Source: Granulicella sp. WH15
Lineage (GTDB): Bacteria; Acidobacteriota; Terriglobia; Terriglobales; Acidobacteriaceae
Direction: 5' to 3'
NCBI RefSeq assembly: GCF_009914315.1
Contig: NZ_CP042596.1
Coordinates: 3,844,001 to 3,908,000 of the forward strand
Length of the DNA stretch: 64,000 bases
The notes beneath the pieces were generated by a model. The model ran no database searches. It saw nothing but the letters and a program-made list of their open reading frames with translations, and was not told the origin of the DNA. Positions 52,490 to 62,800 of this stretch are shown here, piece after piece. Both the position numbers and the translations under genes were made by a program. How positions within the stretch are numbered: position 1 is the first letter of the stretch; each line of letters begins with the position of its first letter.

Positions 52490-53707
52490 CTACAGCACAA
52501 CGGGAACGTAAGGGAACGACTTTCGCGGCTTGGATGTGACCGACTCCTTACCGATCCCTAACTGAATCGGAGCGTTGGCGGCGGTTGAAAACATCACATT
52601 CGGAGCGTGATCGGTGAGGGAACGTCCGTTCCACTCGACGAATCCGAGAGATGCTTGGGTCCCCACTGTGTATGGGAGGACATTCGGCAGCATGCGATGG
52701 GCAATCTTTTCTGCGTACGCGTGAGGGTCTTCGGCGGTGCCGTATGCCGCAACGACTGAGCTGATGGACTTGATGATGTGCGAGCCATAGGTAGCAAAGT
52801 CCTCAGACGGATGGCCCGCATTGAGGCTGTTACCAAATTGCTCGTCGTATTGCGCAAAGAGGGGCGGCATCATCGGCAGACCGATGCGATTAACGGAGCG
52901 CCATCCTCCTGCATCTGTTGCCAGGGTGGAAACGGCCCAAACGCCGATCTTGTGGTTATCTCTGGCATTGGCAAGTAATACCGAGTCCGGAATCTCCAGA
53001 ACGATCGCATAAACGGTGTGTCCCGCGAATAGGTTGTGTGCTTTGCTCGGATCCCAGCCCGTGAGATCTACTTTCGTCCCATCTTCAAAGGCATGTCCAA
53101 CCGCGTGCAAAACGTCGGGCTCAATCCAAAACGGATCTCCTGCATGGCCGGCCCATGCCCGCACTCCCTCAGGTGTGCTCACAGTCTCTTCAGTCTCACC
53201 TTGCGCGACAACCGTGCCCTGAGCATGGGGATCGACGGCATCCTTCCCGTGGATGCGGTGGATGGTGTACTTTTGCTTGCCTTCGGAATCACGCTCTTTG
53301 AACGTAAAGCGATATGTGACCTCTTCAACGGCGTCCCCGTTGTGGTCAATCTTGAACTCGTACATCCCTTCTGGATGGTAGCCGCTGATGGGAGGCTGCC
53401 CGATCGAATGGCAGACGTTGATGACGAAGGCCGTTCCGACCTCTCCGCGAAACACATAAAGATCGGTGATATCGAGTCTGAGGTCCTGGCGAGCAATGGG
53501 CGAATCGAGGTGATGAGACATACTTTCTCCCTTTGTGATTTCAGAATTTGGTTGGGGCTTGCCTTCGATGGTCAGTGCTGAGACAGCGCTGGGCAGGCTC
53601 ATCCCGGCAGCCACGATCGCACCGCGTACAAGGACGGCACGGCGGGACATCGTCATGATCTCGACGGCCGCCGATTCTTGAACATTCGCTTTCCTGACAG
53701 ATCGCAT
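52490..53707 (-). CDS. DUF4331 family exported protein
   Basis: A 405-residue protein. N-terminal SRRAVLVRGAIVAAGMSL is a Tat-like signal. The mature part starts MSHHLDSPIARQDLRLDITD and LYVFRG, the DUF4331 hallmark, and later has YEFKIDHNGDAVEEVTYRF, VWAVSTLATDAGGWRSVNRI and NRIGLPMMPP. Function of the family is unknown; members are secreted and beta-rich. It lies upstream of the nickel/cobalt permease in the same direction. Confidence 0.85.
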   Translation of the reverse strand: MRSVRKANVQESAAVEIMTMSRRAVLVRGAIVAAGMSLPSAVSALTIEGKPQPNSEITKGESMSHHLDSPIARQDLRLDITDLYVFRGEVGTAFVINVCHSIGQPPISGYHPEGMYEFKIDHNGDAVEEVTYRFTFKERDSEGKQKYTIHRIHGKDAVDPHAQGTVVAQGETEETVSTPEGVRAWAGHAGDPFWIEPDVLHAVGHAFEDGTKVDLTGWDPSKAHNLFAGHTVYAIVLEIPDSVLLANARDNHKIGVWAVSTLATDAGGWRSVNRIGLPMMPPLFAQYDEQFGNSLNAGHPSEDFATYGSHIIKSISSVVAAYGTAEDPHAYAEKIAHRMLPNVLPYTVGTQASLGFVEWNGRSLTDHAPNVMFSTAANAPIQLGIGKESVTSKPRKSFPYVPVVL

Positions 53708-54190
53708 ATGAGTCGGGCCTCTTTCACTGATGGATTGCGGTTGGTCTCCTAGATCATGGCGACTTCTGAGGAGGGATTCCGTCTGAGTGTCGTTCGGCGC
53801 AACTCACTGGCCAATGCAGTCGAGCGAGATAGATGAGTGAAGACCGATCTTTCATCGACTCGTGCCGTTCAACACAACTTTTGTGGACTTCAGTAAGAGC
53901 TTGGGTATAGCACTGAGCGCCCACATGGAGTCTACGGTTGCCTCGAAGCCGCACTCTGTCCATACTCTGGAGTTAGTCTGCAGATGTTGTGAGCCAACGC
54001 TGAGGCCGGAGCGGTATCGAGAGCACGGAAAGACGCCGCGACCCGGTCGAACGTCGCTTAGGATGAGAACGTTTCAGCCAGAATGAATGGTTTTCGGCAC
54101 CGGGAAGGCAGCCTCTCGACAAGCCCTGGAACCTCAAGCCTGATGTCGGCTCGTTCAACGACACCTCCCTGATCAAGCAAGGAAGTCTAG
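53708..54190. other. Gap without a recognised gene
   Basis: This 483-base gap separates the DUF4331 gene from the next gene of the cluster. Short open frames exist on both strands, but none shows a recognisable pattern or start signal. It probably holds the promoter of the DUF4331-NiCoT-receptor operon and may include remnants of older DNA. Confidence 0.5.
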
Positions 54191-55147
54191 TTAGGAGTTA
54201 TGCACATCGGGCAGGAGTTCGAAGATGCGCTTTCCAAGGCTCACACCGTCTGGCGCGATTTTAGGGTTCAAGGGCACAAAGATCGCGCTCTCTTCACGTC
54301 GACACAAGATATTGGTGGCAACTAGACGCCGCATCGCGACCACGGCTGAGGCGACGTTTCCGACCTCCAGACCAATCCAATTCTTGTAAGTCCCCCTCGT
54401 ACACTTCAGGCTCGTCGTAGCTTCGAGATCACGCTCGATGCGACCACGAGGTATCGGGTCGCAGTCCACATCCTCCCAGCTTGGCTGCAGCAAGGGAAAG
54501 TCAGTGTCGAGCTTAGCGAAGACATTGGCGATTCCAATCTGCTGGAGTCGGTGAAGATGGCCACTCCAGTAATGCGTGGTCTTGGAAATTACCGTTATGA
54601 CATTTTTGATTTCTTTCTCAAGACGAAACGCGGGGCCTGCCGGTAGCAAAATTGCCGACTCTTCCAAACGCACGGAGACGTTCTCCATCGTGATAGCCCT
54701 GAGCAGCCATTGCGCCATAACGTCGTTGACGCATTTCACACGCAGCCATCCAGGGTAGCTCCCCGCCTCGGTTTGAAGCTTCGCCGCTAGTCGCACGCCA
54801 CGCGCGATCTCAGAACAAACCCTCTCATAACCTACGGGGTCCTCGGAGATTGATTCGGGAGCGGCTGGTTCCAAGAGTTTTCCCTTATGGGGAGGCCCGC
54901 CTGCCATGGCAAGATCGCAGAAAGTACCCCACATGCGCTCCCATGCCACATTGCCATCGACATCGAATGCTAAGGGGGCCGACCCCATGGAGACCGGCTG
55001 AACGTCGTCCGTGCGGCCGCGATAGACTTCGGGCAATAGAGCTTGCAGACGTTTCTCAGCAGATTGAGCGGGGTCGACTGTCACGATTTCAGCACGCTTC
55101 TTTCTTGTGTGGTTCTGTAAGGGATTGCATGCAAGATGTACTTGCAA
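54191..55147 (-). CDS. Protein of unknown function with internal duplication
   Basis: A protein of 318 residues from TTG 55147, or 297 from GTG 55084 (VTVDPAQSAEKRLQALL). No signal peptide or membrane segment is seen. Two stretches are similar: GWLRVKCVNDVMAQWLLRAI followed by RLEESAILLPAG, and NWIGLEVGNVASAVVAMRRL followed by RREESAIFVPLN, each then leading into a helix. The cytoplasmic fold is thus a repeated alpha/beta unit. I cannot place it in a known family. It lies 7 bases after the MFS gene, so the two are probably coupled. Confidence 0.75.
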   Translation of the reverse strand: MQVHLACNPLQNHTRKKRAEIVTVDPAQSAEKRLQALLPEVYRGRTDDVQPVSMGSAPLAFDVDGNVAWERMWGTFCDLAMAGGPPHKGKLLEPAAPESISEDPVGYERVCSEIARGVRLAAKLQTEAGSYPGWLRVKCVNDVMAQWLLRAITMENVSVRLEESAILLPAGPAFRLEKEIKNVITVISKTTHYWSGHLHRLQQIGIANVFAKLDTDFPLLQPSWEDVDCDPIPRGRIERDLEATTSLKCTRGTYKNWIGLEVGNVASAVVAMRRLVATNILCRREESAIFVPLNPKIAPDGVSLGKRIFELLPDVHNS

Positions 55148-55154
55148 TGAACAA

Positions 55155-56393
55155 CTACGCTCCCGTCGAGGGCAGTTTCCGGGGACCGAGTATCGCGCTC
55201 AGGCAGAGCATTACGACTCCGACAGCTACAAGACATTCGACTGGTGCTCGGAACGAGCCTGTTCGGTCACGCAGGAAGCCGACCAGCATAGGGCCAGCGG
55301 ACGCGATCAGGTAGCCGACAGTCAAAGTGAAGGCGTTCCAGACATCCGTCTCTTCAACGGAGTCGGTGTTATCCAAGGGCAGGGTCATCCCTAGGGTGAA
55401 TCCGCCGGCTTGGCCAAAAGCGGCAAGTGAGATCCAGAGATAAGGAGCGGACGTGGGCGCAACCAGTAGCCCGACCAGACCAATACAGCAGATAGCGCCC
55501 GAGATGCCGAGCCAGACACGTCTGTCTCGGGAATGGCTAAGGATTCCAAAGACCGGATTCCCCAGTAGAGAGAGAACCGCAAAACAGGCGAGAATCAAGC
55601 CCGCCCTCGCGGGCGAATAGCCCAAGTCCCGGTATAGCGATGGGATCCAGGCAAGCAAGGCGTAAAACAACAGATTATTCACCCCAAAGAAGATCGCAAT
55701 TGACCAAGCTTTTCGATTGCCTAGGGGCAGCGGGTACACATGGAGGAAGTGAGTCACTTGTGGACCGACCTTGGACGCACCACGCGTTGCAAGAGCCCAA
55801 GAGAGGATCGCTCCGATCCCCAAGAGTGACCATCCTCCTGTGGCGAACCGCCAGCCCATTTGAGTTCTCTCTGCGAGTGGCCCAGTTAGAGCGGCGGCAG
55901 CCACGCTACCTACCGCCAAGGATGTTCCATACAGTCCCATGGCGGATGCCACTCGTGAGGGAAATTCCGCCTTGATGAAACCCGCTACGAGGGTCCCAGC
56001 AATGGCGATCCCTGCTCCCACGCCGCCGGTGCACACCAAGAGCTCCGCAATGCTCTGTGCAAATGCTCTGAGGCTGATCGAAAGAAGAAGGAGGATAAGG
56101 GCTGCTAGCATGACGCGGTCTCTTCCGAATCGTCTCGCTAGCCAAGGCGTCGGGAGCGCCAGAAGTCCCATGAAAACGTCTGGTATGGACGTCATGAGAG
56201 CTGCACTTGTATGAGAAAGATGAAATGCTTCGCGAATCGATGGCAAGACCGGTCCGATGGAGACGATCCCCGGCCGAAGATCGATGGCGACAAAGACGAT
56301 GGCGAGAATCGCCAGGGCTAACGGAACTTCCGCAGTGTTGGGGACTATCGATTTGTTCGGTGGGGAAGATTCCGAAGTCTTTGTCACGGTCAT
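55155..56393 (-). CDS. MFS transporter, CynX/NimT type
   Basis: A 412-residue, 12-helix transporter: IDLRPGIVSIGPVLPSIREA and SAALMTSIPDVFMGLLALPT are typical of the CynX/NimT group (cyanate or nitroimidazole-type transporters), with the loop PWLARRFGRDRVM. In the second half FGQAGGFTLGMTLPLDNTDS carries the group's acidic stretch. Position at the head of a cluster with a TonB receptor and NiCoT permease suggests export or uptake of a metal-chelating compound; this is inference. Confidence 0.88.
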   Translation of the reverse strand: MTVTKTSESSPPNKSIVPNTAEVPLALAILAIVFVAIDLRPGIVSIGPVLPSIREAFHLSHTSAALMTSIPDVFMGLLALPTPWLARRFGRDRVMLAALILLLLSISLRAFAQSIAELLVCTGGVGAGIAIAGTLVAGFIKAEFPSRVASAMGLYGTSLAVGSVAAAALTGPLAERTQMGWRFATGGWSLLGIGAILSWALATRGASKVGPQVTHFLHVYPLPLGNRKAWSIAIFFGVNNLLFYALLAWIPSLYRDLGYSPARAGLILACFAVLSLLGNPVFGILSHSRDRRVWLGISGAICCIGLVGLLVAPTSAPYLWISLAAFGQAGGFTLGMTLPLDNTDSVEETDVWNAFTLTVGYLIASAGPMLVGFLRDRTGSFRAPVECLVAVGVVMLCLSAILGPRKLPSTGA

Positions 56394-56941
56394 TCCGTTC
56401 GACTAGAGGTGAAGGAGGGGTATCCTCCCAAAAGCCTAGCCAGGCTTTGATAAAAAACTCTGTCGAAATCGTGAAGATGTTCTGGCTATGGAGCGTGCGA
56501 TACATGGCACACTTCTCAGCGTGAGGGATCGCGAGTCCTGACCGATGATCCTGAAGCTGCCAAGGTCACCTTGTCACCTCAGTCGATAGGGCTACTGAAA
56601 AACTCCATAATTCCAACAGGGTTTCTCGCTGTCCGGAGACTACTGTCCTTGTGAGGACGCCACCTGACAATACGAGACGCTCCTTGTCTCCACAGGAAAG
56701 CAATCTGTACGTTGGCGCCGTCACTGTGTAGATTCGACCGCGGCGTGGAATCAGCTGCCGTTGGGCAGCGCCACCGATGTGGCCGAATCACACACCTCGG
56801 TCTCATAAGCGAGCTTAAAGATTTGCGCTCGCTTGAATCATGAAACTCGTGCGTTCGGATGGCTGATTGGCTGTCTCATGGACGCTAACCGTGGCCCTAC
56901 TTCGGCTGTCACGCTTACAGAGCAAGACAAGGAGAATTCCC
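56394..56941. other. Divergent gap without a recognised gene
   Basis: The gap of 548 bases lies between the MFS gene (minus) and the hydrolase gene (plus). Minus-strand frame 56579-56806 ends in GIMEFFSSPID, but I see no support for a gene. The end near 56590 (GGGCTACTGAAAAACTCC) resembles the outer ends of some insertion sequences, so a remnant is possible. Confidence 0.45.
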
Positions 56942-57763
56942 GTGAATACCTTCAAAACGCAAGATGGCACATCAATCTATTTCAAGGATTGGGGCAGCGG
57001 ACCGGTAGTGACGTTCTCGCACGGCTGGCCCCTGCAGGCGGACGCATGGGATTCGCAGATGCTCTTCCTAGCTAAACGAGGATTTCGAGTCATCGCCCAC
57101 GACCGGAGAGGTCACGGCCGGTCGAGCCAGACGTGGAGCGGCAACGACTTGGACACGTATGCAGACGACTTAGCTGAACTCATCGAGCACTTGGACCTCA
57201 AAGAAATCACTATGGTCGGACACTCGACCGGAGGTGGCGAGGTCACTCGATACATCGGTCGCCACGGAAACAAGCGGGTTCGGAAGGCCGTGCTTATTGG
57301 TGCCATTCCTCCGATCATGGTACAGAGTGATAAGAACCCAGGGGGACTGCCCATTTCCGTGTTCGATGGGATCAGAGCCGGCGTAGCGGAAAATCGTGCC
57401 CAGTTCTTCCGTGATCTGAGCCTTCCTTTCTATGGCTACAACAAACCGGACGCTAAGATATCGGACGGCGTTCGCGATGAGTTCTTCCGCGAGGGGATGC
57501 AGTCTTCAATGATTGCGTCCTATGACTGCGTGAAGGCGTTTTCCGAAACGGATCTCACTGAAGACCTCAAGAGGATAGAGGTGCCGACCCTTGTCCTGCA
57601 TGGGGACGCGGATCAGATCGTTCCGATTGCGGATTCCGCATATTTGTCTTCCAAGATTATCAAGAACGCTCGTTTGCAAATTATTGAGGGAGCCCCTCAT
57701 GGAATGTGCACAACGCGTGCGGATGAGGTAAATCAAGCATTGCTCGAATTCCTGAATAGCTAA
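56942..57763 (+). CDS. Alpha/beta hydrolase of the non-haem chloroperoxidase type
   Basis: A 273-residue protein starting at GTG 56942 with AAGGAG seven bases before; the longer frame from 56867 has no such site. [14 protein letters not shown] gives the oxyanion region, [17 protein letters not shown] the nucleophile serine, [12 protein letters not shown] the aspartate and EGAPHGMC the histidine. This group includes cofactor-free haloperoxidases and perhydrolases, also acting as esterases. Followed by Dps and a DUF1348 gene on the same strand, possibly an oxidative-stress group. Confidence 0.9.
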   Translation: MNTFKTQDGTSIYFKDWGSGPVVTFSHGWPLQADAWDSQMLFLAKRGFRVIAHDRRGHGRSSQTWSGNDLDTYADDLAELIEHLDLKEITMVGHSTGGGEVTRYIGRHGNKRVRKAVLIGAIPPIMVQSDKNPGGLPISVFDGIRAGVAENRAQFFRDLSLPFYGYNKPDAKISDGVRDEFFREGMQSSMIASYDCVKAFSETDLTEDLKRIEVPTLVLHGDADQIVPIADSAYLSSKIIKNARLQIIEGAPHGMCTTRADEVNQALLEFLNS

Positions 57764-57895
57764 GATCGGCGGGTCACGGCGGGGCCTGTGAGACTTGGCC
57801 CCCGCCCTTTATCGACCTATGACCACTGACATTCGATCGCCTAAAGGACGTAACGACGTCGGGGATCGATAAACGATGTTGTGACGGAGATATTA

Positions 57896-58378
57896 ATGCA
57901 AATCGATCGTGCACTGGAGATAACGCCGGAAGCGGTAAAGCGCTTGTCACTTGAACTCAAGGTTCTATTGGCCGACATCTTTGCTCTTTATCTAAAGACA
58001 AAGAACTTCCACTGGCATATGCGGGGAACGCATTTTCGCGACTATCACCTCCTCCTAGATGAGCATGCGGATCAGCTCTTCGCAATGACCGACGAGATCG
58101 CAGAAAGAGCGCGCAAACTCGGTGGACCGACATTGAAGTCGATTGGTGATATCGCACGTCATCAGAGAATCAAGGACTGTGAGAGAGAACAGGTTCCTGC
58201 AGCCATGATGCTCGCTGAGCTTCTTACAGACAACCAGAGCGTGACGACATGGCTCCGCTCGGCCCACGCAATCTGTGATGAGTATCACGATGTAGCAACA
58301 GCCAGCCTGATCGAAAATTGGATCGACCAAACAGAGCGCCGTACATGGTTCCTTGCAGAGACCATCGAAGCGGACTAA
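57896..58378 (+). CDS. dps: Dps family DNA-protection ferritin
   Basis: A 160-residue protein from ATG 57896 (GGAG six bases upstream; a GTG at 57881 is in frame). Ferroxidase residues at the dimer interface: FHWHMRGTHFRDYHLLLDEH and FAMTDEIAERARKLGG. Dps stores iron with hydrogen peroxide as oxidant and protects DNA. C-terminal helix ends NWIDQTERRTWFLAETIE, as usual. Confidence 0.93.
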   Translation: MQIDRALEITPEAVKRLSLELKVLLADIFALYLKTKNFHWHMRGTHFRDYHLLLDEHADQLFAMTDEIAERARKLGGPTLKSIGDIARHQRIKDCEREQVPAAMMLAELLTDNQSVTTWLRSAHAICDEYHDVATASLIENWIDQTERRTWFLAETIEAD

Positions 58379-58470
58379 GGCACCCATTCCGGAAGTCTGA
58401 GTCGTCACCGAGGGGCGCTATGCTCTTCAATCCGGATTGTTGAAAGAACGGCAATGACAAGGAGAAAACA

Positions 58471-58944
58471 ATGAGTGATTCATCGCAACAGCTGGTCCCA
58501 CCTTTTACCCGCGAGACCGCCATCCTAAAAGTTAGGAAGGCGGAGGATAACTGGAACACCCGTAGTCCCCAACATGTCGCGTTGGGTTACACCGTCGACA
58601 GCTGGTGGCGCAACCGCGCGGAGTTCGTGAACGGTCGAGAAGAGATCGTCCGTTTCCTGACCCGCAAGTGGCAGCGAGAGTTCGACTATCGCCTTATCAA
58701 AGAACTGTGGGCCTTTGACGGTAGCAGAATCGCAGTCCGCTTTGCATATGAGTATCGGACGGACTCCAACCAGTGGTACCGCGCGTATGGCAATGAGAAC
58801 TGGGAGTTCAACTCCGAAGGGATCATGCACCACCGTCATGCATGCATCAACGATGTCCGTATCGACGAATCAGAGCGTCTGTTTCATTGGCCTCAAGGCA
58901 GGCGCCCTGACGATCATCCGGGATTGAGCGACCTTGGGCTCTAA
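58471..58944 (+). CDS. DUF1348 (NTF2-like fold) protein
   Basis: A 157-residue protein: [20 protein letters not shown], then [20 protein letters not shown] and [20 protein letters not shown], with a C-terminal [13 protein letters not shown]. These are the usual DUF1348 segments; the fold is NTF2-like and function is unknown, although members are often found near stress genes. Start after AGGAG at 58460. Confidence 0.9.
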   Translation: MSDSSQQLVPPFTRETAILKVRKAEDNWNTRSPQHVALGYTVDSWWRNRAEFVNGREEIVRFLTRKWQREFDYRLIKELWAFDGSRIAVRFAYEYRTDSNQWYRAYGNENWEFNSEGIMHHRHACINDVRIDESERLFHWPQGRRPDDHPGLSDLGL

Positions 58945-59128
58945 ACGCAGATTGACTCCGGAGAGTGTCATGTCTATGAGTCGAAGCCTCGAGACGGCGC
59001 GAAACCGTGGGTCCCATTCTTCAAGTAGGACTGCAATGCCGTGGCGCGACAACTCAGGTGAATTTTTCCGAAAGGCTTTAGGAAGCGCCATGGTTGCTGC
59101 GCCACGTCAAACATCGAGGTACTACAGA

Positions 59129-59893
59129 ATGCACACTGACGCAGGGGTGCACGCAAGCTCCGGATCCACTCGTCCTGCAAGTGACAAGCCTTGCGATTGT
59201 GGCCAGCGCCAGAGTCGTGAGGTTGCGTATGTAGTGGGTGCTGATCCGTTGCTGCAACGAGTCCTTCTCGACGTGAAAGGTTTTATTAGCCCTGAAGTGG
59301 TCTGCCTGGGATCGGTCAGGGAGTTTGCTCAATACGTCCGTAACGACGACGCGTCGTGTCTGCTCATTGACCTATGTGCCCATCACGACAGCGACTTCGA
59401 CCACCAGTGCCAAATGGCAACTGAAGGCGCTCCTCCAGTGGTGTTTGTCTACCGCCACAGTGATGTCTCGGCGGCAATTCGAGCTCTGAAGTCCGGGGCA
59501 GTGGAACTTCTAACGGCACCCGTAAACCCACTCCATCTAGCGGAGGCGATGCTGACTGCAATCGCTCTTGATCGCCGCCAGAGGCAACAAAGGCTCTTGC
59601 TCTCTGAACTTAGCCAGAGATTCGAACTTCTCACTCCCAGAGAGAGAGAAGTGTTGCCGCTTGTCGTTAAGGGGCTCTTGAACAAACAGGCCGCTGGAGT
59701 CCTTGGCATCTCGGAGACGACGTTGCAGATTCACCGGAGTCATGTTTTGCACAAGATGCAAGCGGATTCGGTGGCCGATCTGGTACGCATGGCCGTCGCC
59801 CTAGAGATTCCAGTGTGGGCCGATTCGGAACAGCATCAGGCTGGGGTGCCTAGCATGGAGCAGGTTGCCTTCCTCCGTAGCCGGTGGTCCTGA
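59129..59893 (+). CDS. LuxR-type response regulator with degenerate receiver
   Basis: A protein of 254 residues from ATG 59129 (with GAGG upstream); the frame is open to 58934. The receiver-like domain reads VAYVVGADPLLQRVL, SCLLIDLCAHHDS and AIRALKSGAVELLTAPVNPL. The phospho-acceptor-like aspartate is present, but one acidic pocket residue and the conserved lysine (KP in FixJ) are lost (TAP). The C-terminal HTH is complete: LTPREREVLPLVVKGLLNKQ, LGISETTLQIHRSHVLHKMQ. It is FixJ/NarL-like but probably not controlled by standard phosphorylation. Ends one base before the convergent AAA regulator. Confidence 0.85.
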   Translation: MHTDAGVHASSGSTRPASDKPCDCGQRQSREVAYVVGADPLLQRVLLDVKGFISPEVVCLGSVREFAQYVRNDDASCLLIDLCAHHDSDFDHQCQMATEGAPPVVFVYRHSDVSAAIRALKSGAVELLTAPVNPLHLAEAMLTAIALDRRQRQQRLLLSELSQRFELLTPREREVLPLVVKGLLNKQAAGVLGISETTLQIHRSHVLHKMQADSVADLVRMAVALEIPVWADSEQHQAGVPSMEQVAFLRSRWS

Positions 59894-59894
59894 G

Positions 59895-62800
59895 CTACCG
59901 AGCCGAGGCAAGCTCTTCACTCAAATTTGAGTTGCTCATCGATAGACGTGAAATGCCCGAGGACTGGAGAAACTTCTCCCGAAGCGCCTGTTCGTGGCCA
60001 AGTGAGTCAGCTAGCTTCGTGACGGCTGAGCTAGCAGCGTCACGGTGGTTCCGGGACACTGTCTTTTTCCCTAACAATCGGTATATTTCTGCGGCTGTCG
60101 CGTGAACTCGCCAGCAGGCCAGCGGCAGATCATGTTCGTTTATTAACTCCACTGCATGTGAGATGAAGGTGGCGGCGTCGGTCAAAGCACCCCGGGCGAG
60201 CGCGACCCTGGCGTTGACCTCCAAGGCTAAGGCAGAATACGTATGCTTTTCCGTGGTTTGTGCCAGAGTCGCATAGTGCTCAGCCTGAACCCCCGCCTCA
60301 TCTAGGTTGCGCTCTGCAAGCGCCAGTTCGGTCAATGCCGCTAGGAGCGGGAGCCGAAAACACCAGTCCAGTACCACTGGACCTACTGCCATTTCATCTT
60401 TGACCTTCGCCAGCGTGAGAGCACCTCGCCTCAGATCACCCGCGCCTACCTGAGCAGACCCGAGCAGGATACGAGCCATCCGAGCGACATAGGAGCCGCT
60501 GAACTCCTCACCGGCGTCCTGTAGAGGTTCGCATGCTGCGATCACTTCGTCGAAGTCCATGGCGTGGTAGTGGATCCAAACGCGGTTGAGTCGTAGAATT
60601 TTCACCGCAAACGTGTCACCGTTCTTCGCCGCAGTCGAGATGGAGGCATGGAGGACTGACAGCCCCTGACCCCATTTACCTCCAAACAGGAGCGCTCGAG
60701 GTAAATAGAAGTGGGCGCGTTGAAAGTCGATGGTGATGTATGGGTCTCCCTCAACAATCCTTTTTGAAAGGGCTTCCATACCTTCGACAAGGCAGTCGAA
60801 GGCCTCCCCGTATTGTGAAGAGGCCCATTGGATGATTCCATATTGGATCGTCTGCGGAGCGAGTTCCGGCGCATCGACTTGCTCACGAAGGTTATGAAAG
60901 CTTCGACGAAGCTGATCAACTTCAGCAGCGTTCCAACCCGCCGCACACACAAAGATGAATTTACATGTCATCTCCATGCGAGTTCGGAGCAGCGCTTTTG
61001 GAAGCGTCGAGATGACTTTGGCGGCGTGCGTGGCCGTCTCGATACAGCGCTTTCCGTCCTGAGTTACGAGGCAGCCGGCGAGGTTAAGAAGAGCCCGCGC
61101 ACTCACCTCCATCTGACCGCATGAGTTCGCCTTCTGATACAGCGCCTCATAAGCTGCGACGCAGCGAGGGTCGAAGCATGCGATGTAAATAGTCGCGAGA
61201 CGCTCAAGAATTTCCAGCTCAAGCTTGCATCGATCTTCTTTTGTCACCCGACAGACCAACGCCAATGCGCGCGTGAGAAGCGCGATGGCCTCGCGGTGGG
61301 CATAGCGACGCTCGGAGTTCTCGGCGGCTAAACGCAGATACCGAACAGTCCGCTCCCAATCACAGCCTAGTTCGAAATGGAGGGAGATCTCTGCCGCGAC
61401 TTCCTCCAGATGGTCTCGATGGACGTCCTCGAGTTGGAGACCGATCTGGAGATGGCGAGAGGACCTGCGGCCCGGAGACTGCCTGTCGTAGAGTACGTCG
61501 CGATAGAGAACATGGACGAACTGGTAGCAAAGAGCTGTTGAGCCGTCTGAGAGCGGATGCTCGGGCATTGCCCGAAGCAACTGGTTTCGGATCGCCAAGT
61601 CGTGGCAGATATCCTCGACCTCTTGATAACTATGGTCTGTCGCGGCGGCAATCACCGCGGGACAAAAGATAACCCCCTCAACGCTACCCACCTCGAGAAT
61701 TCTTCGTTCTTCCGTTTCGAGATTGTCGATCTGGACCTCAAGGACACGTTTCAGGCTGAGGGGTATATCAAGGTCGAGTTGGTCAAGGGCGGTCCTCAAT
61801 CGGAGTTCACCGTCCTCGATCATCAACAGCCCTTTCTCCAAGCTGTGCTCCAATGCGGCAACCATGAAGAGCGGATTGCCTTCGGATCGGCTATAGAGAA
61901 GCTTCGCCAACCCGCTCCTGAGCTCCTGTTGGGAAGTCATCTGACTGAGGAACTCACCGATGTCAGACATGGTCAATCCTGAGAGGCTTACTTCGGTACA
62001 GAGTCGGTGCGCGAGGAGATCCTCTTTGAGAACCGCAATTGGGTTCTCATTCAGAAATGCTTCCAAGGGACGAAACGTTCCGATGAGGAGCAGTTTCGCA
62101 GGAGAATGTCTCCGCGCGAATTCGGCTATGACGTCCACTGAAGCGCGATCAACCCACTGAAGGTCATCCAAGATCACGACAAGTGGCCGAGACTCTCCCA
62201 CAACCTCAAGCGCATCCAGGACCTCGCGCAACATGCGGCCGCTCGTTGCCGACCGAACGTCAGTGTCCAACGCCGCCCGTTCTTCGCGACTGATGAGATC
62301 TGAGAATTGGACAATGCAAGTCGGTGCCTTCGCCTTGAAGATTTCTATCAAAGGCGGCCCCTCAGCACGACATAGATCCCCGATCGCCTTTAATAAGGGA
62401 AAGTAGGGCTCCTGCACTCCATAGCCTTCATTGCATTGGCCCCACGTAGCGTAAGGGGCGTCTGAGCTGCGCACCTGGCAAAGGAACTCTCGGCAGAGCG
62501 CCGTCTTGCCGATACCTGGCTCGCCAGTGACAAACACCAGTTGCCTCGATCCCGTAAGGGCTGTGCGGTAACACTGATGCAATTTGGCAAGTGCATAGTC
62601 CCTCCCGACGAGTGCCTGGCCTGACGATGGCAATGTGTGCTGAGCGAGAGTGGACGACGCATTCTGATCCACCAAGGCAATGAAGCGATAGCCCCGTCGT
62701 GACACCGTCTCGATGTAGCGAGGCCTCCGAGCGCTATCGCCCAGGGCCGCCCTGATATCCCGGATGTGACTAGACAAGACCTCCGGCTGAACGAATGTGT

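Noticed and set aside
56579..56806. A possible transposase remnant in the 56.4-56.9 kb gap
   Set aside because: Only the edge sequence resembles insertion-sequence ends; no transposase residues or matching second end could be found.
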